From positions 3,596,001 to 3,660,000 of the forward strand of contig NZ_UGYM01000002.1 of the NCBI RefSeq assembly GCF_900456975.1: 64,000 nucleotides of DNA, read 5' to 3'. This DNA is from Shewanella baltica (GTDB taxonomy: Bacteria > Pseudomonadota > Gammaproteobacteria > Enterobacterales > Shewanellaceae). Both the position numbers and the translations under genes were made by a program. Positions 56,150 to 64,000 of the stretch are shown one piece after another (the stretch's first letter is position 1; the number at the start of each line of letters is the position of its first letter). The notes under the pieces are model-generated. The model was not told the DNA's origin and did no database searches. It was given only the letters and a program-made list of their open reading frames with translations.

Positions 56150-57340
56150 TTACGCCATGACTCTGCGTTTACGCAAAATCAGCAAAAAGAACATGCTACC
56201 TATGGCCGCCGTGATAATCCCCACGGGCAACTCTTGATTGCCCAATAAACAGCGCGCCAGCACATCAATCCACACCATAAATAATCCACCCACCAGCGCC
56301 GTTAATAGAATCGGCTGACGACCGGGAAACAGCATGCGCACTGTGTGGGGGATCATCAAACCGACAAACCCAATACCGCCGCAGGTGGCAACCAAAATCG
56401 CGGTAATCAAGGAGCAGAGCAGCAGCATATTGAGTCGCAACTTAGGCACATTCACCCCTAAGGTATGCGCCGTTTCATCCCCCGCTTGCAACGCCATGAT
56501 CTGCCGTTTCATGCCTAAAATAATGAACAAACTCGCGCCAATCACCAGTGTCGGCAGCACTAATAAGGACCAACTGGCCTTGGCGAAACTGCCTAAACTC
56601 CAAAACAGCACAGAAGCCGTCGCCTGCGGACTGGCGAAATACAACAACAGACTCGTTAGCGCGCCGAACATAAAGGAGGTCGCCACGCCTGAGAGCAACA
56701 TGCGCTCCACTTGGCTATTGAGCCCAAGGCCAGACAAGGCCAGCACTATCAGTACCGACAAACTGGCGCCAATAAAAGCGCCGAAGGGCAAGCTAAACCA
56801 AAGCAAACCCGACAAGGCGCCCGAGCCACTAAAAATCCCCGAGTTCGCCGCCATACCCGCATTCTCAAAAAATCCAGAGCCCGTGAATAGCGTCAACATC
56901 ACCACAGCGCCAAAGGACGCGCCTGAGCTAATGCCAAACAGATAAGGGTCGGCCAGCGGATTGCGGGTCACGGTTTGCAGCACACTGCCCGCCAAGGACA
57001 AACCCGCACCCGCCACAAAGGCCAGCAAAATACGCGGCAGTCTGAGCTCCATCACGATGCGCTCCGTCATGCCATTGGCTTGAGTGAGGTTGGCCATTTT
57101 ATTGATAAACACTTGGATAACATCCATAAAACTGATGTTCGCCGCGCCAAAACTCGTGGCGGCAATGGGGGTTATCAAAGTGATTATGCCTAATGCGACC
57201 AGCATCAGTTTTTGTCTCGTCAAAGGTGTCACGATACGCCCCAAATGTGAGATGAAATGCTGTTTACTCCCTGAATCATCCGCCCTCGCCTCGCTCAGCC
57301 AAAGTTTCAGCCATGTTGTGCGTCGAATCATGGTAGCCAT
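56150..57340 (-). CDS. btuC: cobalamin ABC permease
   Basis: The 396-residue FecCD-family protein has an N-terminal extension of about 45 residues before the first helix. The motifs RILLAFVAGAGLSLAGSVLQTVTRNPLADPYLFGISSGASFGA and GGIGFVGLMIPHTVRMLFPGRQ are present. It forms the cobalamin channel. The assigned start lies inside btuD, a 65-base overlap; the start has no clear ribosome site and may be internal. Confidence 0.88.
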   Translation of the reverse strand: MATMIRRTTWLKLWLSEARADDSGSKQHFISHLGRIVTPLTRQKLMLVALGIITLITPIAATSFGAANISFMDVIQVFINKMANLTQANGMTERIVMELRLPRILLAFVAGAGLSLAGSVLQTVTRNPLADPYLFGISSGASFGAVVMLTLFTGSGFFENAGMAANSGIFSGSGALSGLLWFSLPFGAFIGASLSVLIVLALSGLGLNSQVERMLLSGVATSFMFGALTSLLLYFASPQATASVLFWSLGSFAKASWSLLVLPTLVIGASLFIILGMKRQIMALQAGDETAHTLGVNVPKLRLNMLLLCSLITAILVATCGGIGFVGLMIPHTVRMLFPGRQPILLTALVGGLFMVWIDVLARCLLGNQELPVGIITAAIGSMFFLLILRKRRVMA

Positions 57341-58172
57341 AGAAGTAGCTGATTAAGGGCTTTTTATGTTGTGGATGGGTCGACACCTGAGCGCACACGC
57401 CGAACACATCACCAATTCGCGCCTCGGTTAATACCTCGGTTGGCGTGCCCATAGCGCTGACTTCACCGTTATGGATCAACAATAAACTGTCGCACAGGGC
57501 GCTGGCTAAATTGAGATCGTGAATAGAGGCAATCACGCTGATGCCAAGGCTACGCACTAATTCGAGGATTTGGATTTGATAACGCACATCGAGGTGGTTG
57601 GTTGGCTCATCGAGGATCAACAGTTGCGGCTGCTGCACTATGGCGCGGGCGATCAAGGCACGCTGCTTTTCACCGCCAGATAAGTGCTCGTACTGTTGAT
57701 GCATTTTATGACTGAGGCCGACTTTCTCTAAGGCTTTGGCAATGCGCTCGCCATCACAGCTCGAATTGGTATCGAACATGCCCTTATGCGGCGTTAAGCC
57801 CATGCTCACCAATTGCTCTGTGGTTAGGTCAAAATAATGCGGCGTGTCTTGCTGCACTACTGCGACGCGGCAGGCAAACGCCTTGGGCGACAAACGCTCA
57901 ATATCTTGATCAAACAAGGTAATTTTGCCCTGAGTCGGGCGAACAAACCGATACAAACAGCGTAGCAAGCTAGACTTACCCGCACCGTTAGGCCCAATCA
58001 AACCCAACATCTGCCCCGTTGACAGCGCAAAGTTAATATTGGAAAGAATGGTTTTGCCATCGATACACCAGCTTAACTGGCTGACATCGAGCGCGACCGT
58101 CTGGCTCGCTGATGGGCGAGTGTCGCTGTCATTCAAAGCATGGCTCGTTTGGATGGCAGAGAGTTTCACCAA
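57276..58172 (-). CDS. btuD: cobalamin ABC ATPase
   Basis: The most likely start is TTG 58172, seven bases after AGGAG; an upstream GTG at 58220 also gives an open frame. The ATPase core has Walker [10 protein letters not shown], signature LSGGEKQR, Walker B LLILDEPTNHLD and the switch histidine SIHDLNLA. It lies directly downstream of the cobalamin riboswitch and leads the btuD-btuC-cobT run. Confidence 0.9.
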   Translation of the reverse strand: MVKLSAIQTSHALNDSDTRPSASQTVALDVSQLSWCIDGKTILSNINFALSTGQMLGLIGPNGAGKSSLLRCLYRFVRPTQGKITLFDQDIERLSPKAFACRVAVVQQDTPHYFDLTTEQLVSMGLTPHKGMFDTNSSCDGERIAKALEKVGLSHKMHQQYEHLSGGEKQRALIARAIVQQPQLLILDEPTNHLDVRYQIQILELVRSLGISVIASIHDLNLASALCDSLLLIHNGEVSAMGTPTEVLTEARIGDVFGVCAQVSTHPQHKKPLISYFYGYHDSTHNMAETLAERGEGG

Positions 58173-58228
58173 AGTGGTGCTCCTAGCGAGTCCAAACCTG
58201 AATAAAAAAAGGTTGTGCACATTGTCAT
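58166..58228 (-). other. possible 20-codon leader ORF before btuD
   Basis: An ATG at 58228, just after a GAGGGAG sequence, opens a 20-residue frame (MTMCTTFFYSGLDSLGAPLW). Its TGA overlaps the btuD GTG/TTG start region. It could couple btuD translation to ribosome access controlled by the riboswitch. It may also simply be a chance frame. Confidence 0.35.
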
Positions 58229-58278
58229 CGGCTCCCTCGAGTCACCCGCTCGAGAACTAAGGCTGCACGCAGCGATAA

Positions 58279-58490
58279 CAGAAATAGGCAGGTCTCCTGA
58301 CTCGTCACTTTTTGTATTGAAAACAATATAAAAAGTCACTCACAGTTGCGGGCACAGTTCGGGCTGACTGACAAGCAGCTCCCCGATTCCCTATTATGTT
58401 GAGATTGATTTCAAGCCTTTGCAGCGTGTCTAGGCAATAGTTGCCACAGAACACACTCGCACCACTCAAAACTCCCAACACCTATTTCTG
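58279..58490 (-). ncRNA. adenosylcobalamin riboswitch
   Basis: On the minus strand the conserved B12 box AGTCAGGAGACCTGCC (58287-58302) is present, preceded by GCCCGCAACTGTGA and GGGAATCGGGGAGCTGC. The outer stem P1 pairs CAGAAATAGG at 58481-58490 with CCTATTTCTG at 58279-58288. It lies upstream of btuD and should lower expression of the btuD-btuC-cob genes when adenosylcobalamin is plentiful. Two small hairpins between the aptamer and btuD may form the expression platform. Confidence 0.95.
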
Positions 58491-58639
58491 TGACGTCAGC
58501 CGATACACTGCCACCAGCCTTGCAAGGCCGTGTGTATCGGGTAACGTCAGGAAAAAGCATTATCCTATATTTGCCTTAATTGGCAATCGACAATCACGCT
58601 GCTAAGACAAGAAAAATCTTCACCTTAGGGCAACGCGGA

Positions 58640-59371
58640 TCACTCGCAGCGTCCGCTCGGCCAATCTAAACGCCAGTAACAAACGCCGTGTTCATCTTGC
58701 AGCACATTAATGCTCACCACGGCCGCCACGGGTAAATCGAGTTGACTGTAAAATCCCACCGCCCGTTCAACCCCAAGGGCGCGCGCCATTAAGTGACGGA
58801 TCACTCCGCCGTGGGTCACCACCCATACTTTGGCAGCCAGTTCGCCCGCAGCCACGCTCACTCCCAGACTCGCTCCCACAGCCTGCTCGGCGTTATCTGA
58901 GTCGACGGTCAATCGTTCAAACTCGGCGGCGAGTATCTGGTCAATTGCGCCATTCACCCGCGACTCGAAGCTTGCCATAGTCTCACCATTGGGCGGCGGC
59001 GTTTGCCAAGGGTTTTGCCAATAGGCAGCTAAGCTTTCGCCCTCTTGCTGATAAAGCTCATCGAGCCGACGACCGTCCCAATCGCCAAAGTCGATTTCCT
59101 GTAAAACCGACAAAAACTGCGCCTGCAATGGCCTTGGCTCAGATATCAATGCCGCCGTCGAATGCAGCTCGGCGGCAAAGGCTTGGGCAAATTCGCCGCA
59201 GCGGCGTGAAGTCGAACTATAAATCGCGCTGCAGGTACTTGCCTGCGCCTCAACAGCAGCCGACATTTGCTGCCAGCCCTTTTCGCTTAAAGGCACATCC
59301 ACACGGCCGCGTAAAATGGCGCCGCCTTCACACTCGCCGTGGCGTAACAATAACAATCGAACTTGTTTCAT
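58640..59371 (-). CDS. histidine phosphatase, CobC-like
   Basis: From ATG 59371 (AGGA five bases upstream) it has 243 residues. The phosphatase signature LLLRHGECEGG lies near residue 6, with YSSTSRRCGEFAQAFA, EIDFGDWDGR and VVTHGGVIRHLMARALG. It is probably alpha-ribazole-5'-phosphate phosphatase, given its position beside the riboswitch and cob genes. It is longer than typical CobC, with an inserted segment around 165-185. A general phosphoglycerate-mutase-family phosphatase is the alternative. Confidence 0.82.
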   Translation of the reverse strand: MKQVRLLLLRHGECEGGAILRGRVDVPLSEKGWQQMSAAVEAQASTCSAIYSSTSRRCGEFAQAFAAELHSTAALISEPRPLQAQFLSVLQEIDFGDWDGRRLDELYQQEGESLAAYWQNPWQTPPPNGETMASFESRVNGAIDQILAAEFERLTVDSDNAEQAVGASLGVSVAAGELAAKVWVVTHGGVIRHLMARALGVERAVGFYSQLDLPVAAVVSINVLQDEHGVCYWRLDWPSGRCE

Positions 59372-59816
59372 CGTATTCCTATGTCTATCACTCATGGCAA
59401 ATTTTGTTGAAAACCCACATTAGACCCGTCGTCCTATATACTCAATTACGCCCTAGCCCTGCAAATAGCCTAACAACTAGCCCTAAAAAAAAGAGCCGTT
59501 AAACTGGGTGAAAAGTGGTGATAGGACTCAATTGTCGTTAGTCAATTTTGACCTTGCCCTGACAATCATAAGTCGCGTATTATGGACGTCTATACGTTTA
59601 AATGTCCAAAACTAAACTCTAACGATAAATAACTAAAACGAGTAGTCAAATATCGACCGAGCAGAATGGAATGCACTTAGCCTAACTAAGTTAGCTAACT
59701 CACTTGGGTCGATAACGAGAGCCGATATCTGGACTGCACAACACGCTTTACCCTGCACTTAGCATAACAAGGGTCGATGCTTGGACTTAACTTAGCTGTA
59801 TTTAAGGTAATTATTT
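59372..59816. other. divergent promoter region, cobC-like / metH
   Basis: This 445-base region holds the met boxes at 59584-59607. Two near-identical short segments, TGCACTTAGC, lie at about 59673 and 59754. No second riboswitch is visible in front of metH. No gene seen. Confidence 0.5.
59584..59607 (+). promoter_or_regulatory. MetJ operator, three tandem met boxes
   Basis: Three contiguous 8-base boxes, GGACGTCT, ATACGTTT and AAATGTCC, match the AGACGTCT met-box pattern. They lie 210-230 bases before metH, consistent with repression by MetJ and S-adenosylmethionine. Confidence 0.7.
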
Positions 59817-62800
59817 ATGACGATACCCTCTACCAAAGCCGGCCAGATATTGGCAGACATTCGTAAACAGCTTGCTGAGCGCATTCTAATCTTAGACGGT
59901 GCCATGGGCACTATGATCCAAGACCACAAGCTCGAAGAAGAGGATTATCGCGGCGAACGCTTTAAAGATTGGCACACTGACGTCAAAGGCAACAACGATT
60001 TATTGGTGTTGTCGCAACCCCACATCATCAAACAAATTCACACCGACTACTTAAACGCCGGTGCCGACATCATTGAAACCAACACCTTTAATGCTACGAC
60101 TATTGCCATGGCCGACTACGACATGCAGTCGCTGTCCGCCGAAATTAACTTAGCTGGCGCCCGCCTCGCCCGTGAAGCCTGTGATGAAGTCTTTGCTGCC
60201 ACAGGCATTCCGCGCTACGTCGCTGGTGTGTTAGGCCCCACTAACCGTACGTGTTCGATTAGCCCCGATGTGAACGATCCAGGCTATCGCAACGTCAGCT
60301 TCGATGAGTTAGTGAGTGCTTACCGAGAATCCACCAAGGCGCTGATTGAAGGCGGCGCGGATATCATTATGGTCGAGACCATATTCGATACCTTAAATGC
60401 CAAAGCAGCACTGTTTGCGATTGAATCGGTATTTGATGACTTATTTGGTCAGCATTCTAAAGACAGATTGCCAATCATGATCTCGGGCACTATTACCGAT
60501 GCCTCTGGCCGCACACTGACTGGCCAAACGACCGAAGCATTTTATAATTCCCTGCGCCATATCAAGCCGTTATCTATCGGCCTTAACTGTGCGCTAGGAC
60601 CAAAAGAACTGCGCCCGTACGTCGAAGAATTATCGCGTATCGCCGAATGTTATGTGTCGGCGCATCCGAATGCAGGCCTGCCGAACGAGTTTGGCGGCTA
60701 TGATGAAACCCCAGAAGACATGGCGAATGTGATCGAAGATTGGGCGCGCGAAGGCATGCTCAATATTATCGGTGGTTGTTGTGGTAGTACGCCTGAACAT
60801 ATCCGCGTTATTCGCGAAGCGGTCGACAGACATAACCCGCGCGTTTTACCCGATATCCCTGTCGCCTGCCGCTTAGCTGGTTTGGAACCACTGACTATCG
60901 ATGCCCAATCCCTGTTCGTTAACGTGGGTGAACGCACCAACGTCACAGGTTCGGCCAAGTTTTTAAAGCTGATCAAAGAAGGCAAGTTTGAGCAAGCGCT
61001 TGATGTGGCTCGCGAGCAGGTCGAAAGCGGCGCGCAGATCATCGACATCAACATGGACGAAGGCATGCTCGATGGCGCCGAGATCATGCACAAGTTTTTA
61101 AACTTGATCGCCTCTGAGCCCGACATCAGCCGCGTGCCGATTATGATCGACTCCTCTAAGTGGGAAGTGATCGAAGCTGGCCTCAAATGTATTCAAGGCA
61201 AGGGCATAGTTAACTCTATTTCCCTTAAAGAAGGCGAAGCCAAGTTTATTGAGCAAGCCACTTTAGTCAAACGCTACGGCGCGGCGGCCATTATCATGGC
61301 ATTCGACGAACAAGGTCAGGCCGATACTAAGGCGCGTAAAATCGAAATCTGTACCCGCGCTTATAGGGTGCTGGTTGATAAGGTCGGCTTTCCGCCAGAA
61401 GACATCATCTTCGACCCGAACATTTTTGCCATCGCCACCGGTATCGATGAACACGACAACTATGCAGTCGATTTTATTGATGCCATCAAAGCGATTAAAG
61501 CCACCCTGCCCCACGCGATGATTTCGGGCGGGGTGTCGAATGTGTCGTTCTCGTTCCGCGGTAACAACCCAGTGCGCGAAGCGATTCACGCGGTATTCCT
61601 GTACCACGCCATCAAAGTCGGCATGGACATGGGTATTGTCAACGCGGGTCAGTTAGCCATTTACGACGATATCGATCCTGAGCTTAAAGTACGGGTCGAA
61701 AACGTGGTGCTTAACTTGCCTTGCCCAGTCGAAGGCTCAAGCAATACCGAGCAGTTACTTGAAATCGCGGAGAAATTCCGCGGTGATGGCGCACAGGTGG
61801 GTAAGAAAGAAGATTTAGAATGGCGCAGCTGGCCGGTGAGCCAACGCTTATCCCATGCGCTCGTCAAAGGCATTACCGAATTTATCGATGAAGACACCGA
61901 AGCCGCTCGCCAAGAAGCAAAACGTCCGCTGGATGTGATTGAAGGCGCCTTGATGGACGGCATGAACGTGGTCGGCGACTTGTTCGGCTCGGGCAAGATG
62001 TTCCTGCCGCAGGTGGTGAAATCGGCGCGGGTGATGAAAAAAGCCGTGGCTTACTTAAACCCCTATATCGAGCAGGAAAAGGTCGAAGGCCAATCTAACG
62101 GCAAGATCTTGATGGTGACGGTAAAAGGCGACGTGCATGATATCGGCAAGAATATCGTCGGCGTGGTGCTCGCCTGTAACGGTTTTGAGGTATTTGATTT
62201 AGGCGTGATGGTGTCGGTGGAGAGAATTCTCGACGCCGTGAAAGAACACAATATCGATATCATCGGCATGTCGGGCCTCATCACACCGAGTCTGGACGAG
62301 ATGGTGCATAACGTGAAAACCTTCCACCGCGAAGGCTTAACCATTCCGGCGATCATCGGCGGTGCCACTTGCTCGAAAATCCACACAGCGGTGAAAATTG
62401 CGCCCCATTATCCCCATGGCGCTATCTATATTGCCGATGCGTCCCGCGCCGTGCCTATGGTGAGTAAGCTCATCAACAACGAGACTCGCCAAGCGACCAT
62501 AGACGAAACCTATGCCGAATACGACGACATGCGCACTAAGCGTTTATCCCAAGCCAAGCGCAAAGAGATAGTGTCACTCGAAGCGGCGCGCGATAACCGC
62601 TGCCAACACGATTGGGCGAACTACACTCCGTTCACGCCAAACGTGCTCGGGCGCCAAGTATTTGATAATTATCCATTAGAAGACTTAGTTGAGCGTATCG
62701 ACTGGACACCGTTTTTCCGCTCGTGGGAACTGCACGGCCACTACCCTGAAATCCTCACCGATAAAGTCGTCGGTGAAGAAGCGCAAAAGCTGTTCGCCGA

Positions 62801-63551
62801 TGGTCAGGCCATGCTCAAGCAAATCATCGAAGAAAAGTGGCTCACGGCGAAAGCGGTTATCGGCTTATTCCCTGCCAATACCGTCAATTACGACGACATT
62901 GAGCTGTATACCGATGAGTCGCGCACCACAGTTGAAATGACCACACATCACCTGCGGATGCAGCTTGAGCGTGTCGGTAACGACAACTTCTGCCTATCCG
63001 ACTTTGTCGCGCCAAAAGATTCAGGCGTCGCCGATTACATGGGCGGCTTTGCGGTGACCACGGGCCACGGCATAGACGAACATGTGGCACGTTTTGAAGC
63101 CAACCACGACGACTACAACGCCATCATGCTCAAATGCTTAGCCGACCGTTTGGCCGAAGCCTTTGCCGAGCGGATGCACGAACGCGTGCGTAAAGAGTTT
63201 TGGGGTTATGCGGCCGATGAGCAGTTAAGCAACGAAGCCTTAATCCGCGAGAAATACAAAGGTATACGCCCCGCACCCGGTTACCCAGCATGCCCTGATC
63301 ACACAGAAAAAGGCTTGTTATGGGACTTGCTCAAGCCCGATGAGACTATCGACTTGAACATCACCGAAAGCTACGCCATGTTCCCCACAGCGGCAGTATC
63401 GGGCTGGTATTTCGCCCACCCGAAATCGCGCTACTTTGGCGTGAGTAACATAGGCCGCGATCAAGTGGAAGATTATGCGAAGCGTAAAGGAATGACTGTA
63501 GCTGAGACGGAGAAGTGGCTAGCGCCAGTGCTTGATTATGATCCTGAATAA
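59817..63551 (+). CDS. metH: cobalamin-dependent methionine synthase
   Basis: The 1244-residue protein is full length. Domains in order: homocysteine-binding barrel (about 15-340) with zinc cysteines in GLNCALG (about 257-263) and [10 protein letters not shown] (about 318-327); folate-binding barrel (about 370-630, [14 protein letters not shown]); cobalamin cap and Rossmann domain (about 665-905) with the cobalt-ligand motif DVHDIG (Asp772, His774, Gly777); and the S-adenosylmethionine activation domain (about 930-1240, with [15 protein letters not shown]). It transfers methyl from methyl-tetrahydrofolate to homocysteine. It sits next to the cobalamin supply genes. Confidence 0.97.
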   Translation: MTIPSTKAGQILADIRKQLAERILILDGAMGTMIQDHKLEEEDYRGERFKDWHTDVKGNNDLLVLSQPHIIKQIHTDYLNAGADIIETNTFNATTIAMADYDMQSLSAEINLAGARLAREACDEVFAATGIPRYVAGVLGPTNRTCSISPDVNDPGYRNVSFDELVSAYRESTKALIEGGADIIMVETIFDTLNAKAALFAIESVFDDLFGQHSKDRLPIMISGTITDASGRTLTGQTTEAFYNSLRHIKPLSIGLNCALGPKELRPYVEELSRIAECYVSAHPNAGLPNEFGGYDETPEDMANVIEDWAREGMLNIIGGCCGSTPEHIRVIREAVDRHNPRVLPDIPVACRLAGLEPLTIDAQSLFVNVGERTNVTGSAKFLKLIKEGKFEQALDVAREQVESGAQIIDINMDEGMLDGAEIMHKFLNLIASEPDISRVPIMIDSSKWEVIEAGLKCIQGKGIVNSISLKEGEAKFIEQATLVKRYGAAAIIMAFDEQGQADTKARKIEICTRAYRVLVDKVGFPPEDIIFDPNIFAIATGIDEHDNYAVDFIDAIKAIKATLPHAMISGGVSNVSFSFRGNNPVREAIHAVFLYHAIKVGMDMGIVNAGQLAIYDDIDPELKVRVENVVLNLPCPVEGSSNTEQLLEIAEKFRGDGAQVGKKEDLEWRSWPVSQRLSHALVKGITEFIDEDTEAARQEAKRPLDVIEGALMDGMNVVGDLFGSGKMFLPQVVKSARVMKKAVAYLNPYIEQEKVEGQSNGKILMVTVKGDVHDIGKNIVGVVLACNGFEVFDLGVMVSVERILDAVKEHNIDIIGMSGLITPSLDEMVHNVKTFHREGLTIPAIIGGATCSKIHTAVKIAPHYPHGAIYIADASRAVPMVSKLINNETRQATIDETYAEYDDMRTKRLSQAKRKEIVSLEAARDNRCQHDWANYTPFTPNVLGRQVFDNYPLEDLVERIDWTPFFRSWELHGHYPEILTDKVVGEEAQKLFADGQAMLKQIIEEKWLTAKAVIGLFPANTVNYDDIELYTDESRTTVEMTTHHLRMQLERVGNDNFCLSDFVAPKDSGVADYMGGFAVTTGHGIDEHVARFEANHDDYNAIMLKCLADRLAEAFAERMHERVRKEFWGYAADEQLSNEALIREKYKGIRPAPGYPACPDHTEKGLLWDLLKPDETIDLNITESYAMFPTAAVSGWYFAHPKSRYFGVSNIGRDQVEDYAKRKGMTVAETEKWLAPVLDYDPE

Positions 63552-63566
63552 TCAGGATCTTTATTA
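63541..63566 (+). terminator. terminator overlapping the metH stop
   Basis: GATCCTGA (63541-63548) / TCAGGATC (63553-63560) forms an 8-base stem with a 4-base loop that includes the TAA stop. TTTATT follows. Confidence 0.7.
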
Positions 63567-63603
63567 CGCTAACGCGGTATGAGATCTAAGATCGGTCTTG
63601 CGA

Positions 63604-63880
63604 CCGAAAAGGTCGTGGGGCTTCACCCCACACCCGACCAAGGAGGACTGCTCGTCCTATCCTCCTTGGATTCTCCAAGACGCCCCTAGCGAAGTTACAT
63701 GCATTGATTAGTGGCTTCGTGCTTATTCGAAAATAGCTAACGCTTCCGATGGGGCGTCCCTTCCCCCCGAAAGCTACGCAGACGTCCTGTCTGCGTCACG
63801 CTATTTTCTTCAACGCCCTTCAGCAACTTCGCAGGGGATCGGTGAACTTCTGTGGCACTAGGGTAAAGTTTTAGCATTCA
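63604..63880 (+). repeat. structured dispersed repeat, copy A
   Basis: It shares 60 identical bases with copy B (63612-63671). Hairpins: GGTCG-GTGGGG/CCCCAC-CGACC, and CCAAGGAGGA (63638-63647) / TCCTCCTTGG (63660-63669). A long-range stem pairs GAAAATAGC (63729-63737) with GCTATTTTC (63800-63808), and an inner hairpin is CGCAGAC/GTCTGCG. The copy lies downstream of metH in intergenic DNA. Beyond 63880 to the window end nothing is recognisable. Confidence 0.75.
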
Positions 63881-64000
63881 AAGAGTTATATATCTCTCGG
63901 CTTATTTAAAGCAAGACCAAAACATAGCTGGAAATCGACTACAGTGCAATTGACGATGAGAGTCCCTTTTTATCAACTAATTACGTAAAAACTAAATATA

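Noticed and set aside
59608..59816. Second cobalamin riboswitch in front of metH
   Set aside because: No B12 box or other conserved aptamer segment is visible on the plus strand here.

Overview
The window looks like a chromosomal segment of a gammaproteobacterium of the Shewanella type. The hugA/hugX/hugZ - tonB - exbBD - hmuTUV haem island, csgEFG, pyrC, a cobalamin-salvage cluster next to metH, and large TonB-dependent receptors all fit that group. This is a judgement from gene content and protein character; no database search was run. Most of the window is ordinary, dense coding DNA. The clearly accessory stretch is about 40.0-42.1 kb.

Layout. 0.2-6.3 kb: a TonB-dependent receptor diverges from a PAS/AAA+/HTH sigma54 activator, followed by a ccoG-like ferredoxin membrane protein. 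GATATATC-type palindromes and a well-spaced -24/-12 promoter lie between activator and ccoG. 6.8-10.4 kb: fadD and a convergent MsbA-like ABC exporter. 10.6-19.9 kb: haem uptake (hugA-hugX-hugZ leftward; tonB-exbB-exbD-hmuT-hmuU-hmuV rightward) around a shared Fur box. 20.1-26.5 kb: small housekeeping or unknown genes, two universal stress proteins with a SpoIIAA-like protein, and an aldehyde dehydrogenase-TetR pair with a perfect TetR-type operator. 26.6-28.2 kb: csgEFG. 28.5-37.2 kb: a leftward cluster of membrane-fusion protein, two small ORFs, ABC ATPase, two FtsX-like permeases, NtrC-type response regulator and histidine kinase. It is preceded by a sigma54 promoter and GTGTCCG upstream sites. 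37.3-39.5 kb: pyrC and an exported unknown protein.

40.0-42.1 kb: an FRG-domain gene lies between two inverted copies of a structured non-coding repeat. A third copy follows metH at 63.6 kb. A gene remnant and a strong hairpin close this island. 42.1-46.0 kb: GNAT, MocR/PdxR-like, MAPEG, GNAT and P-loop kinase genes, with 14-15 bp tandem repeats between some of them. 46.3-48.9 kb: a glycerol-dehydrogenase/semialdehyde-dehydrogenase pair. 49.0-59.4 kb: cobalamin uptake and salvage (btuF, cobO, cobQ, cobU, cobS, cobT, btuC, btuD and a CobC-like phosphatase). An adenosylcobalamin riboswitch precedes btuD. 59.8-63.6 kb: cobalamin-dependent metH, preceded by three tandem met boxes.

How the parts fit: haem iron is brought in by HugA with TonB/ExbBD energy, handed to HmuTUV, and handled by HugX/HugZ in the cytosol under Fur. 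Corrinoids are imported by BtuFCD, adenosylated and finished by CobO/CobQ/CobU/CobS/CobT, and used by the neighbouring MetH. The two most interesting units are the self-contained sigma54 circuits: activator-operator-ccoG, and the histidine kinase/regulator/ABC cluster with its coupled small ORFs.
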